64,000 bases of DNA from Umezawaea sp049997955 (GTDB lineage: Bacteria > Actinomycetota > Actinomycetes > Mycobacteriales > Pseudonocardiaceae): the NCBI GenBank assembly GCA_049997955.1, contig JAEBDY010000002.1, positions 434,001 through 498,000 of the forward strand. Direction: 5' to 3'. Positions 1 to 7,635 of this stretch are shown piece by piece. Under the pieces are notes generated by a model. It was given only the letters and a program-made list of their open reading frames with translations, did not search any database and was not told the DNA's origin. Made by a program: the position numbers and the translations under genes. Positions within the stretch are counted from its first letter, which is position 1; every line of letters starts with the position of its first letter.

Positions 1-1
1 G

Positions 2-382
2 CGGGTGGACATCGTGGTGCGGGGCGTGTGCGCGCTCAAGCCGGGCATCCGCGGGTTGAGCGAGAACATCCACGTCCGCTCGATCCTCGGCCGGTTCCTG
101 GAGCACTCGCGGGTGTTCCACTTCGTCGGCGCCGACGAGCACTGGATCGGCAGCGCTGACATGATGCACCGGAACCTGGACCGCAGGGTCGAGGTGCAGT
201 TGCGCGTCACCGGCCCGAAGCTGACCGCCCAGCTCGACGACATGTTCGACTCGGCGCTGGAGCCCGCCACCCGCTGCTGGGTGCTGCGGTCGGACGGCGA
301 GTGGGACGCGTCCCCCTCCGACGGCACGGTCGTGCGCGATCACCAGGCCGAGATGCTGCGCCGACACCGCGCGCAGGGCTGA
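2..382 (+). CDS. ppk: Polyphosphate kinase, C-terminal end (cut by window edge)
   Basis: The reading frame is open from the window edge and ends in TGA at 380-382, so only the last 126 residues are visible. They carry the conserved C-terminal Ppk1 signature: VRGVCALKPGIRG followed by SENIHVRSILGRFLEHSR, then the domain with ADEHWIGSADMMHRNLDRRVEV. Ppk1 reversibly transfers the ATP gamma-phosphate to polyphosphate. The true start lies upstream of the window. mutT1 follows 18 nt downstream on the same strand, the order ppk1-mutT1 known in mycobacteria, so the two are probably co-transcribed. Identity is near certain; the catalytic histidine part is not visible. Confidence 0.93.
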   Translation, partial: RVDIVVRGVCALKPGIRGLSENIHVRSILGRFLEHSRVFHFVGADEHWIGSADMMHRNLDRRVEVQLRVTGPKLTAQLDDMFDSALEPATRCWVLRSDGEWDASPSDGTVVRDHQAEMLRRHRAQG

Positions 383-400
383 ACACATCTAAGGAGACGC

Positions 401-1342
401 GTGTTGTCGACCGACACGATTCGGGCGGCTGGTGCGGTGCTGTGGCGGGAGGAGAACGGGACCGTCGAGGTCGCGGTCGTCCACCGGCCGCGCTACGACG
501 ACTGGTCGCTCCCCAAGGGCAAGCTCGACTCGGGCGAGACCGTGCCCGCCGCGGCCGTGCGGGAGGTGTTCGAGGAGACCGGCTACCACGCCGTGCTCGG
601 ACGGCACGTGTCCCAGGTGCGCTACAAGGCGTTCGGCCGCCCCAAGGTCGTCGACTACTTCAGCGCGAAGGCCCTGTGGGGCGGTTTCGTGCCGAACAAC
701 GAGTCGGACGACCTGCGCTGGCTACCGGTGGACGAGGCCGCGGCCCTGGTGACCCGCTCGCTGGACCGCGACGTCCTGGGCGCGTTCGCCCTCGTGCCCG
801 CGGACCTGAAGACCGTGCTCCTGGTCCGCCACGCGAAGGCGGGGAAGCGCGAGAACTGGGCGGGCGACGACGACCTGCGCCCCCTGAGCTCAGCGGGCTG
901 GCACCAGGCTGAGGCACTGCGCGCCCTGCTGCCGCTGTTCGCCCCGTCACGGGTCCACGCGGCCCCGAGGGTCCGCTGCGTGCAAACCACGCAGGGCGTG
1001 GCGGACGACCTCAGGACGACGGTCCGACGCGAGCCCAGGCTGTCGGAGGAGGGCTACTGGCCGGACCCCGACGCGGGCCTGGTGCGCTTCCTGGACATCA
1101 CCGCGACCACCGGCGTCCCCGTCGTCTCCAGCCAGGGCGGCGTCATCCCGGACCTGGTGAGCAAGCTGGCGAAGTTCGGCGGCCTGCGCCTGTCGGACGT
1201 CCCGTGCAAGAAGGGCAGCCTCTGGCTGCTCGCCTTCACCCACCCCCAACCGGACTGGTCCACATCGGACTCCCAAGCAGCCTGGCCCCGCCTGGTCTCA
1301 GCCCACTACCTCCCCAGCGCACTACCAGCCCCCAAGCCGTAA
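401..1342 (+). CDS. mutT1: MutT1-type Nudix hydrolase with C-terminal histidine-phosphatase domain
   Basis: A 313-residue two-domain protein. Residues about 5-140 form a Nudix domain with the full box (GKLDSGE, then REVFEETGY). Residues about 145-300 form a histidine phosphatase domain opening with LLVRHAKAGKR, the RHx catalytic motif. This fusion is typical of mycobacterial MutT1, which removes 8-oxo-(d)GTP and also acts on diadenosine polyphosphates; the same activity is inferred here. The GTG start at 401 follows AAGGAG at 391-396. It lies directly behind ppk, and polyphosphate/nucleotide metabolism makes the pairing plausible. Its 3' flank carries no ordinary terminator but the 8-nt tandem repeat and the first copy of the dispersed element. 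Confidence 0.9.
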   Translation: MLSTDTIRAAGAVLWREENGTVEVAVVHRPRYDDWSLPKGKLDSGETVPAAAVREVFEETGYHAVLGRHVSQVRYKAFGRPKVVDYFSAKALWGGFVPNNESDDLRWLPVDEAAALVTRSLDRDVLGAFALVPADLKTVLLVRHAKAGKRENWAGDDDLRPLSSAGWHQAEALRALLPLFAPSRVHAAPRVRCVQTTQGVADDLRTTVRREPRLSEEGYWPDPDAGLVRFLDITATTGVPVVSSQGGVIPDLVSKLAKFGGLRLSDVPCKKGSLWLLAFTHPQPDWSTSDSQAAWPRLVSAHYLPSALPAPKP

Positions 1343-1343
1343 T

Positions 1344-1391
1344 CCCAGGCACCCAGGCACCCAGGCACCCAGGCACCCAGGCACCCAGGCA
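1344..1391 (+). repeat. Perfect 8-nt tandem repeat, six units
   Basis: Six head-to-tail copies of CCCAGGCA start one base after the mutT1 stop codon and end three bases before the CGGAAGCAC box of the dispersed element. Such perfect short repeats change length by slippage, so this is a likely variable-number site. Confidence 0.9.
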
Positions 1392-1393
1392 AA

Positions 1394-1534
1394 CGGAAGC
1401 ACCCAACCAGCTCCCGACCAGCCCCCTCCCTGCCCCCGATCCGAAGCGCCCTCATGGCCGTCCGCTACGGGTCAAGGCATCTTTCCCGCCTTGACGCGGC
1501 GCGGACGGCCATGAAGACAATCGCGCGAGCGGGG
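1394..1534 (+). repeat. Dispersed structured element, copy A
   Basis: First of five copies. Layout in element sense: CGGAAGCACCC (1394-1404), a 31-nt C-rich spacer, the box CCGATCCGAAGCGCCCTCAT (1436-1455), a 15-nt variable arm, the invariant hairpin GTCAAGGC / loop ATCTTTCCC / GCCTTGAC (1471-1495), a 15-nt complementary arm, and the end box GACAAT...GCGAGCGGGG up to 1534. The outer stem pairs ATGGCCGTCCGC (1454-1465) with GCGGACGGCCAT (1501-1512). It starts 52 nt after the mutT1 stop in the sense direction, so it would be in the 3' UTR of mutT1. Function unknown. Confidence 0.92.
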
Positions 1535-1827
1535 GGAGGGAACACCACCGCAGCGCGGCGCCTCCGAACACCCTGCCCCCGAACCACACCGGTGCGGCAC
1601 TGGCGCGAGCCGAACGGAGCAGCGACCGGAAAGGCACACCGGACCAAAAGATCCTCTGAACCCGGCCCAGACCCCAACCTCCAGGCACGAACCGGAGTGA
1701 GGGAGAACACTCCAGGAACGCCCTCACTCCTTCCAGCCGCAGCAGGAACGTGCGGCACGAACAAGGAAGAAGTGCGCCACGGCCCGAGCGAGCGCGTGAC
1801 GCACCGCCGCGTGAGAGGCGGGCCCCC
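1535..1827. other. Intergenic stretch with one hairpin, no gene seen
   Basis: No credible reading frame lies here. A hairpin with a 10-bp stem, GGAGTGAGGG (1694-1703) against CCCTCACTCC (1721-1730), is the only clear structure and could end transcription from either convergent neighbour (mutT1 or the methyltransferase gene). Confidence 0.6.
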
Positions 1828-2577
1828 TCAGCCCTTCCGCGCCACGAGCGAGAACGCGTTCGGCAGCCTCCCCCGCCAAGCCGCCGCGTCCACCCCACCG
1901 GCCCGCCAGAACGGCTCCGCGTGCTCCCCCAGGTGCCGCACCTCCAACCCCGCACCGATCACCGCCGACACGATCCCGCCCAACGTCGCCTGCGACTCCA
2001 CGGCCCCGTTGCCGGGGAACGTGTCGTTCACGTACCCCGCGTCGAAGTACCCGCGGTCGGACCGGATCCGGGGCTCGTCCTCGTCCCACGTCCACAGGGG
2101 CACCGCGGGGTGCGCCTCGTAGACGAACAGGTGCCCTCCCGGCCGCAGCAGCCGCGCGACGTCCGCCGCCCAGGCGTCGAGGTCCGGCATCCAGATCAGC
2201 GCGCCCTTGCCCGTGTAGACCAGATCCGCGCACCCGTCCCGCAACGGCGCACCGGGCAGTTCGGCGACCACGTACTCACAGGGAACCCCGAGTTCAACGG
2301 CCCGACGACGCGCTGAGGCGACGGCCACCCGGCTGAAGTCCACGCCGATCACGAGCCGCGCGCCCGCGCGGACGAGCGCCACGTCGTCGAGCCCGTGACC
2401 ACTCTGCAGGTGCACCACGACCGGCGCGGATTCCACCAGCGGCCGCAGCAGGTCGAGTTCCCACGGGAACAGCGATGACGAGTCGCGGGCCTGTTCCAGG
2501 AGTTCGGCGTACTCGCGGACGTACTTCTCCGACGCCGCTTCCCAGGCCTTCCGGTTCTGCCGGGTATCAGGTTCCAC
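1828..2577 (-). CDS. SAM-dependent class I methyltransferase, substrate unknown
   Basis: A 249-residue protein with a Rossmann-type methyltransferase fold. Motif I is degenerate but recognisable in VVHLQSGHGLDDVALVRAG, followed by VIGVDFS for the ribose-binding acidic strand, and LLRPGGHLFVYE resembles the usual post-IV region. The N-terminal AWEAASEKYVREYAELL is common in small actinobacterial methyltransferases. The GTG start at 2577 gives VEPDTRQNRK. It is divergent from the small gene at 2717 and has no pathway neighbours, so the substrate cannot be guessed. Acts in the cytoplasm; no signal peptide or membrane segment. Confidence 0.75.
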   Translation of the reverse strand: MEPDTRQNRKAWEAASEKYVREYAELLEQARDSSSLFPWELDLLRPLVESAPVVVHLQSGHGLDDVALVRAGARLVIGVDFSRVAVASARRRAVELGVPCEYVVAELPGAPLRDGCADLVYTGKGALIWMPDLDAWAADVARLLRPGGHLFVYEAHPAVPLWTWDEDEPRIRSDRGYFDAGYVNDTFPGNGAVESQATLGGIVSAVIGAGLEVRHLGEHAEPFWRAGGVDAAAWRGRLPNAFSLVARKG

Positions 2578-2716
2578 GGAACCAAGCCTCGGGCTTCCCG
2601 CCGTCGACGTCCACGGAATTGCTCCACGGGTTTCGCGATATCCCCGCGCACCGCGGAACTACGGGCGGGCCGCAATCCACTCGACCCGACTTCCCCGATC
2701 ACGGCACGATTGCGCC

Positions 2717-3064
2717 ATGACGCGCGAGGCGACGACCCTGTGGCGTCCCACCGGACAAGCGGAACTGGACCTGGTCGCCGCTTCGGGGTGGACCGCATGG
2801 CCGCCGCGATTGCCCGCGCAGCCCTTCTTCTACCCCGTTCTCACCGAGGTTTGCGCCACGAGGATCGCGCGGGAGTGGGACGTGCCGAACGAAGGCGTCG
2901 GGCACGTCACCGCCTTCGAGGTGCGGAAAGACTTCCTCGACCGCTACGAACCCCAGCAGGCGGGCGGAAGGGCGTTGCGGGAGTACTGGATCCCCGCCGA
3001 GGAGTTGGACGGCTTCACCGCGGCTCTCGTCGGCTCCATCAGACTCGTGGCCACCTGCGCCTGA
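2717..3064 (+). CDS. Small conserved actinobacterial protein of unknown function
   Basis: A 115-residue protein starting MTREATTLWRPTGQAEL. The family, widespread in actinobacteria, keeps the pattern TLWRPTG...LVxxSGWxAWPPRLPxQPxFYPVL and a C-terminal WIPAEELDGF...VG. Homologues are often labelled 'ADP-ribosylation/crystallin J1', but that label is not supported by any catalytic motif visible here. The start at 2717 follows CACGAT (2701-2706 region) closely and has no Shine-Dalgarno sequence, so a leaderless transcript is possible. The gene converges on hupB, with a strong shared hairpin between them. Confidence 0.7.
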   Translation: MTREATTLWRPTGQAELDLVAASGWTAWPPRLPAQPFFYPVLTEVCATRIAREWDVPNEGVGHVTAFEVRKDFLDRYEPQQAGGRALREYWIPAEELDGFTAALVGSIRLVATCA

Positions 3065-3070
3065 ACGGCA

Positions 3071-3113
3071 AACGCCAGGGCCCGATGCGCGTCCGCATCG
3101 GGCCCTGGGCGTT
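3071..3113. terminator. Bidirectional terminator hairpin between the 2717 gene and hupB
   Basis: A 19-bp stem, AACGCCAGGGCCCGATGCG (3071-3089) against its complement at 3094-3113 with one bulged base, and a 4-nt loop. It lies between two convergent stop codons. Confidence 0.85.
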
Positions 3114-3142
3114 GGTGCTGCTCCCCCTGGGGGGAGGTGGTG

Positions 3143-3865
3143 CTACTTCTTCTTGGCCGCCGGAGCCTTCTTGGCGGCGGCGGGCTTCGCCGCTGCCTTG
3201 GCGGCGGCGGGAGCCTTGACCGCTGCCGCCTTGGCGACAGGAGCCTTCTTGGCCGCGGCGGCGGGCTTCGCCGCTGCGGTCTTGGCGGCGGCGGGTGCCT
3301 TCGCGGCAGCCGTCTTGGCGGGGGCCTTGGCGGCCGCAGGAGCCTTCACGGCGGCGGGCTTCGCCGCTGCCGTGGTGGTGGTCTTGCGGGTCGCCGGAGC
3401 CTTGGTGGCCGCGGCAGCCGTGCGCGCGGTGGTGGCGCGCGCGGTGCGGGTCGTGGTCGTGCGTGCGGTGGTGCTGCGGGTCGCCGGCGCCTTGGTGGCG
3501 GCGGCGGGCTTCGCGGCAGCAGCCGCACGCGTGGTCGTCGTCGCGGCGGCGGCCGGAGCCTTTGCGGCAGCGGCAACACGCGGCAGCTTCTTGGCGCCGC
3601 TCACGACGTCCTTGAACGTCGAGCCCGCGCGGAACGCGGGCACGTTGGTCTTCTTGACCTTGACGGTCTCGCCGGTCCGCGGGTTGCGAGCGGTGCGCGC
3701 CGCACGGGCGCGCTTCTCGAACACGCCGAACCCGGTGATGTTCACCTTCTCGCCCTTGTGGACGCTGCGAACGATCACGTCGACGAGCCCGTCCACTGCA
3801 GCAGCGGCGTTCTTCTTGTCGCCAAGACGCTCGGACAGCGCCTCGATGAGCTGGGCCTTGTTCAC
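3143..3865 (-). CDS. hupB: Histone-like HU protein with long Lys/Ala/Pro tail
   Basis: A 240-residue nucleoid protein. Residues 1-90 are a classic HU/IHF domain (MNKAQLIEALSERLG, then FGVFEKRARAARTARNPRTGETV and the beta-arm). Residues about 100-240 are a low-complexity tail built from AKAPA, KPAA, TTRTART and KKAP units, similar to the PAKK tail of mycobacterial HupB and eukaryotic histone H1. It is expected to bind and compact DNA, with the tail adding affinity and being a target for acetylation or methylation. The GTG start at 3865 has GGAGGG upstream on the minus strand. It sits next to leuCD as in mycobacteria. The tail coding region is highly repetitive, so tail length may vary between strains. 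Confidence 0.94.
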   Translation of the reverse strand: MNKAQLIEALSERLGDKKNAAAAVDGLVDVIVRSVHKGEKVNITGFGVFEKRARAARTARNPRTGETVKVKKTNVPAFRAGSTFKDVVSGAKKLPRVAAAAKAPAAAATTTTRAAAAAKPAAATKAPATRSTTARTTTTRTARATTARTAAAATKAPATRKTTTTAAAKPAAVKAPAAAKAPAKTAAAKAPAAAKTAAAKPAAAAKKAPVAKAAAVKAPAAAKAAAKPAAAKKAPAAKKK

Positions 3866-4039
3866 CGTCAGTCCCTCCCAGGACGCTTACGGCCCTTAGT
3901 CGGGCCGACTGATGGCCACGGTAAGCCCATATGAAGGGAAATACCAATCGCCACGCCATATTTTTCGTTGTGGCGTGGGCAATTGCGCTCTGTCGAGGGA
4001 CGGAAACCCCCTCCAGGGGCACTTTGGGAGGGGGTTGGC

Positions 4040-4078
4040 GGCCTTGGATTCCCCCACGTGGGAGAGGAATCCAAGGCC
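4040..4078 (-). terminator. Terminator hairpin after leuD
   Basis: A perfect 13-bp stem (GGCCTTGGATTCC at 4040-4052 with its complement at 4066-4078), with a palindrome CCCACGTGGG inside the loop. It lies directly after the leuD stop at 4084. Confidence 0.85.
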
Positions 4079-4083
4079 TTCCC

Positions 4084-4686
4084 TCACGTCGTCGGAAGCG
4101 GATCCGTGGTGGGCAGCCAACCTTGGCGATGGGACTCGAAGTCGTCGATCAGATCGGCGTGGCGCAAGGTCAGGGCGATGTCGTCCAATCCTTCGAGCAG
4201 GCGCCAGCGGGTGTAGTCGTCGATCTGGAAGGCGGCGGTGAAGTCCTTTGCGCGGACTGTCTTCTCGGCCAGGTCAACGGTCACCTCCGTGCCCGGTTCG
4301 GTCTCCAGGAGCTTCCACAGCAGTTCGACGTCCGACTGCTCGACCTCGGCGGCCACGAGGCCCTGCTTGCCGGAGTTGCCGCGGAAGATGTCGGCGAAGC
4401 GGGAGGAGATCACGACCCGGAAGCCGTAGTCCATGAGCGCCCAGACGGCGTGCTCACGGGAGGACCCGGTGCCGAAGTCGGGGCCGGCGACCAACACGGA
4501 ACCGGACTTGAAGGGCTCCGTGTTGAGGATGAAGTGCTCGTCGTTGCGCCAGGCGGCGAACAAGCCGTCCTCGAACCCGGTGCGGGTGACCCTCTTCAGG
4601 TAGACCGCCGGGATGATCTGGTCGGTGTCCACGTTGGACCTGCGCAGCGGCACTCCGACGCCCGTGTGGGTGGTGAACGCGTCCAT
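4084..4686 (-). CDS. leuD: 3-isopropylmalate dehydratase small subunit
   Basis: A 200-residue protein starting MDAFTTHTGVGVPLRRSNVDTDQIIPA, the standard LeuD opening, with the swivelling-domain motif GSSREHA. With LeuC it isomerises 2- to 3-isopropylmalate in leucine synthesis, and probably also citramalate to 3-methylmalate in the CimA route. The reading frame is open further upstream into leuC, but the ATG at 4686 fits the family length and lies 16 nt after the leuC stop, so leuCD form an operon. Confidence 0.96.
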   Translation of the reverse strand: MDAFTTHTGVGVPLRRSNVDTDQIIPAVYLKRVTRTGFEDGLFAAWRNDEHFILNTEPFKSGSVLVAGPDFGTGSSREHAVWALMDYGFRVVISSRFADIFRGNSGKQGLVAAEVEQSDVELLWKLLETEPGTEVTVDLAEKTVRAKDFTAAFQIDDYTRWRLLEGLDDIALTLRHADLIDDFESHRQGWLPTTDPLPTT

Positions 4687-4702
4687 GTCTCGGATTCCCT
4701 TC

Positions 4703-6106
4703 TCAGGCCAGGTCGTCGGGTGAGGAGAGGGTGCCGCGGACGGCCGTGGCGGCCGCCACGAGCGGCGAGACGAGGTGGGTCCGCCCGCCCTTGCCCTGCC
4801 TGCCCTCGAAGTTCCGGTTGGACGTGGAGGCGCTGCGCTCACCGGGTTTGAGCTGGTCCGGGTTCATGCCGAGGCACATGGAACAGCCCGCCTGGCGCCA
4901 CTCCGCGCCCGCCGCGAGGAAGATCTCGTGCAGCCCTTCGGATTCCGCCTGGGCCCGCACGCGCATCGAGCCGGGCACCACGAGCATCCGCACGCCGTCG
5001 GCGACCTGGTGGCCGCGCAGCACGGCCGCGGCGGCCCTCAGGTCCTCGATGCGGCCGTTCGTGCACGACCCCAGGAACACCGTGTCCACGCTGATGTCCC
5101 GCAGCGGCGTGCCCGGTTCGAGACCCATGTAGGTCAGCGCCTTCTCGGCCGCGACCCGCTCGTTGTCGTCACCGATCGCCTCGGGGTCCGGCACGGAGCC
5201 GCTCAACGGCAGCCCCTGTCCGGGATTCGTCCCCCACGTGACGAAGGGCGTCAGGGTGCTCGCGTCGATGTGGACCTCGCGGTCGAAGACCGCGTCGTCG
5301 TCCGTCCGCAGGGTCTTCCAGTACTCGACCGCGGCATCCCATTCGGCCCCAACGGAAGCGTGCGGACGCCCCTCCAGGTACTCGAACGTCACCTCGTCCG
5401 GCGCGATCATCCCGGCCCGCGCACCAGCCTCGATGGACATGTTGCACACCGTCATGCGGGCTTCCATCGACAGCGCCTCGATGGCCGCGCCGCGGTACTC
5501 CAGCACGTAGCCCTGGCCACCGCCGGTGCCGATGTTCGCGATGACCGCGAGGATGACGTCCTTCGCCGTGACGCCGTCGCGCAGCTCGCCGTCGATCGTG
5601 ATCGCCATGGTCTTGAACGGCCGCAACGGCAACGTCTGCGTCGCCATGACGTGCTCGACCTCGGACGTGCCGATGCCGAAGGCGAGCGCCCCGAACGCGC
5701 CGTGCGTGGACGTGTGGCTGTCGCCGCACACCACCGTCATGCCCGGCTGCGTGAGCCCGAGCTGCGGGCCCACGACATGGACGATGCCCTGCTCCACGTC
5801 GCCCATCGGGTGCAGCCGGACCCCGAACTCCGCGCAGTTGGCCCGCAGGGTGTCCACCTGCGTGCGCGACACGAGGTCCGCGATCGGCTGGTCGATGTCG
5901 ACGGTCGGGACGTTGTGGTCCTCGGTCGCGATCGTCAGGTCGACCCGCCGCAACCCGCGTCCCGCGAGCCGCAGCCCGTCGAACGCCTGCGGACTGGTCA
6001 CTTCGTGCAGCAGGTGGAGGTCGATGTAGAGGAGGTCCGGCTCGGCGCCGTCGCCATGGCGCACGACGTGCGCCTCCCACACCTTCTCCGCGAGTGTGCG
6101 GCCCAT
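4703..6106 (-). CDS. leuC: 3-isopropylmalate dehydratase large subunit
   Basis: A 467-residue aconitase-family protein, normal length for LeuC. It starts at ATG 6106 (MGRTLAEKVWEAHVV). The 4Fe-4S cluster cysteines are visible in FLGSCTNGR and in GCSMCLGMNPD, and the substrate region in CGDSHTSTHGAFGALAFGIGTSEVEHV. It forms the heterodimer with LeuD. The gene is divergent from the IclR regulator ltbR; the 98-nt gap holds an inverted repeat likely to control both directions. Confidence 0.97.
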   Translation of the reverse strand: MGRTLAEKVWEAHVVRHGDGAEPDLLYIDLHLLHEVTSPQAFDGLRLAGRGLRRVDLTIATEDHNVPTVDIDQPIADLVSRTQVDTLRANCAEFGVRLHPMGDVEQGIVHVVGPQLGLTQPGMTVVCGDSHTSTHGAFGALAFGIGTSEVEHVMATQTLPLRPFKTMAITIDGELRDGVTAKDVILAVIANIGTGGGQGYVLEYRGAAIEALSMEARMTVCNMSIEAGARAGMIAPDEVTFEYLEGRPHASVGAEWDAAVEYWKTLRTDDDAVFDREVHIDASTLTPFVTWGTNPGQGLPLSGSVPDPEAIGDDNERVAAEKALTYMGLEPGTPLRDISVDTVFLGSCTNGRIEDLRAAAAVLRGHQVADGVRMLVVPGSMRVRAQAESEGLHEIFLAAGAEWRQAGCSMCLGMNPDQLKPGERSASTSNRNFEGRQGKGGRTHLVSPLVAAATAVRGTLSSPDDLA

Positions 6107-6168
6107 CGCTTCATCCCGTCGGTTCGTGGCTGGGAGCTCTCTCACGAGCGGGGGCTCCCGATAACTTC

Positions 6169-6198
6169 TGGACTTCCCAGATACCGGGAAGTTAGTAT
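6169..6198. promoter_or_regulatory. Promoter of ltbR with overlapping inverted-repeat operator (leuC/ltbR gap)
   Basis: An inverted repeat ACTTCCC (6172-6178), 7-nt spacer, GGGAAGT (6186-6192) covers a candidate promoter: -35 TGGACT (6169-6174), 18-bp spacer, -10 TAGTAT (6193-6198). The ltbR start GTG at 6205 lies 6 nt past the -10 with no Shine-Dalgarno sequence, so the transcript is probably leaderless. The core TCCCA-N5-CGGGA recurs upstream of leuB (21228-21246). This suggests an autoregulating IclR-type repressor that also controls leuCD and leuB. Confidence 0.7.
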
Positions 6199-6204
6199 CG
6201 AGCT

Positions 6205-6906
6205 GTGGGACAGCATAGCGGGATCGGCGTGCTGGACAAGGCTGTGGCCGTGTTGAACGCCGTCGCGAAGGATCCGTGTGGACTGGCAGAACTCTGCAAC
6301 CGGACGGGGTTGCCGAGGGCAACCGCGCACCGGCTCGCGGTGGGCCTGGAAGTCCACCGCCTCCTGCGACGGGGTTCCGACGGCCGTTGGCGTCCAGGCG
6401 CGGCACTGGCAGAACTGGCAGGCGGCGCTACCGACCCCCTGCTCGACGCGGCAGCTTCGGTCCTGCCACGCCTGCGCGACATAACCGGCGAAAGCGTCCA
6501 GCTCTACCGCCGGGACGGCATGCAGCGGATCTGCGTCTCGGCAGCCGAACCCCCCAGCGGCCTGAGGGACACCGTCCCCATAGGCGCACGTTTGCCCATG
6601 ACAGCGGGCTCGGGCGCCAAGGTCCTCGCGGCCTGGTCCGATCCAGGCACACAACGCTCGGTCCTGGCGGACGCCGTGTACGGCGAACGCACCTTGCTGG
6701 AGGTGCGCAGACGAGGCTGGGCCCAAAGCGTCGCAGAACGCGAACCAGGCGTGGCCAGCGTCAGCGCCCCGGTAAGGGACAGCGCAGGCCAAGTGGTGGC
6801 CGCCATCTCGGTCAGCGGCCCCATAGACCGCATGGGCAGACGCCCTGGCGCAAGGTGGGCAGCAGACCTACTAGCAGCCGCAGAAGCCCTGCAAACCCGC
6901 CTCTAA
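6205..6906 (+). CDS. ltbR: IclR-family regulator of leucine genes (LtbR/NdgR type)
   Basis: A 233-residue protein. Residues about 8-70 are the winged helix-turn-helix (GIGVLDKAVAVLNAV, then LAELCNRTGLPRATAHRLAVGLE), and residues about 80-230 the IclR effector-binding domain. Orthologues divergent from leuCD (LtbR in Corynebacterium, NdgR in Streptomyces) control leucine and other amino-acid genes. The position, the overlapping operator and a matching operator at leuB support the same role here. The GTG start is apparently leaderless. The effector ligand cannot be seen from sequence. Confidence 0.9.
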   Translation: MGQHSGIGVLDKAVAVLNAVAKDPCGLAELCNRTGLPRATAHRLAVGLEVHRLLRRGSDGRWRPGAALAELAGGATDPLLDAAASVLPRLRDITGESVQLYRRDGMQRICVSAAEPPSGLRDTVPIGARLPMTAGSGAKVLAAWSDPGTQRSVLADAVYGERTLLEVRRRGWAQSVAEREPGVASVSAPVRDSAGQVVAAISVSGPIDRMGRRPGARWAADLLAAAEALQTRL

Positions 6907-6936
6907 CAATGCCCGCACAAGCTACAACGCACACGG

Positions 6937-6970
6937 AGGTCGTGAGTGCCAAAACACTCACGACCTTTGT
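6937..6970 (+). terminator. Terminator after ltbR
   Basis: A 12-bp perfect stem (AGGTCGTGAGTG 6937-6948; CACTCACGACCT 6955-6966) with loop CCAAAA, followed by TTTGTT, about 30 nt after the ltbR stop. From here to 7191 I see no gene, only a short hairpin CTGAAGCC-TTC-GGCTTCAG at about 7148-7166. Confidence 0.85.
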
Positions 6971-7191
6971 TCGCACAACACTGAGGATGCCGCGGACGAT
7001 TAACGCACCTAGGGGGATGCCGAAGATGGCCCACTTACCGGGCAGGCAGGTGCTATCGCCTCCAGCACACCGCTCACCTGCTCTTAACTGGCGAACGACT
7101 CCCGTTGCGCCACGATTGCGCGGGGACGCTTGGCGCGAGGTTGCATTCTGAAGCCTTCGGCTTCAGGGGCGAGAGCCCCAGTGTGAAACGC

Positions 7192-7231
7192 GGAAGAGCC
7201 ATGCGACGTCTTCAAGTCGCATGGCTCTTCC
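7192..7231 (-). terminator. Hairpin terminator downstream of tRNA-Glu
   Basis: A 16-bp perfect stem (7192-7207 with 7216-7231) and 8-nt loop lie 7 nt past the 3' end of tRNA-Glu, on the side where the minus-strand tRNA transcript would end. Confidence 0.8.
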
Positions 7232-7238
7232 AGATCTG

Positions 7239-7311
7239 TAGCCCCGATGGGATTCGAACCCACGCTACCGCCTTGAGAGGGCGGCGTCCTAGGCCGCTAG
7301 ACGACGGGGCC
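7239..7311 (-). tRNA. tRNA-Glu (CTC)
   Basis: A 73-nt cloverleaf on the minus strand. The acceptor stem GGCCCCG pairs with CGGGGCT, the anticodon stem is CCGCC/GGCGG with loop CTCTCAA (anticodon CTC at 7275-7277), and the T arm is GTGGG-TTCGAAT-CCCAT. CCA is not encoded. Close to gltX, as in mycobacteria. Confidence 0.96.
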
Positions 7312-7419
7312 CTAGGTAATTCAATTGTACTGCTATGTGCGATCCGACTTCAGATCGCCGTCTTGCTGTTCTTGCTTCTTGCGCGAGCAGCGTATCAGAC
7401 TCTGATTTCTGCTCTGCAG

Positions 7420-7491
7420 CTGGGGTACCAGGACTCGAACCTAGACTGACTGAACCAGAATCAGCCGTGCTGCCAATTACACCATACCCCA
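7420..7491 (-). tRNA. tRNA-Gln (CTG)
   Basis: A 72-nt cloverleaf on the minus strand with acceptor TGGGGTA/TACCCCA, anticodon loop TTCTGGT (CTG at 7456-7458) and T loop TTCGAGT; CCA is not encoded. Gln-tRNA is probably made through Glu-tRNA and GatCAB, whose genes are also in this window. Confidence 0.96.
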
Positions 7492-7635
7492 ATGTTTTCC
7501 TGATCAGCTCTCCCGCTCTTCGCGCTGAGGGCCGCTCGTTCCAACGAGATGAATACTAGACCACGGTGGCCGCAGAAGTGAAATCGGCCCCCACCTCGGC
7601 CCATCGGGCGAGGTGAGGGCGGGTGCAGCGGGTGT

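Noticed and set aside
1454..1545. Small ORFs inside the dispersed element such as MKTIARAGGG
   Set aside because: The ATG is not conserved in copies B and C, the outer-stem codons change without regard to frame, and base-pairing explains the conservation better than coding.
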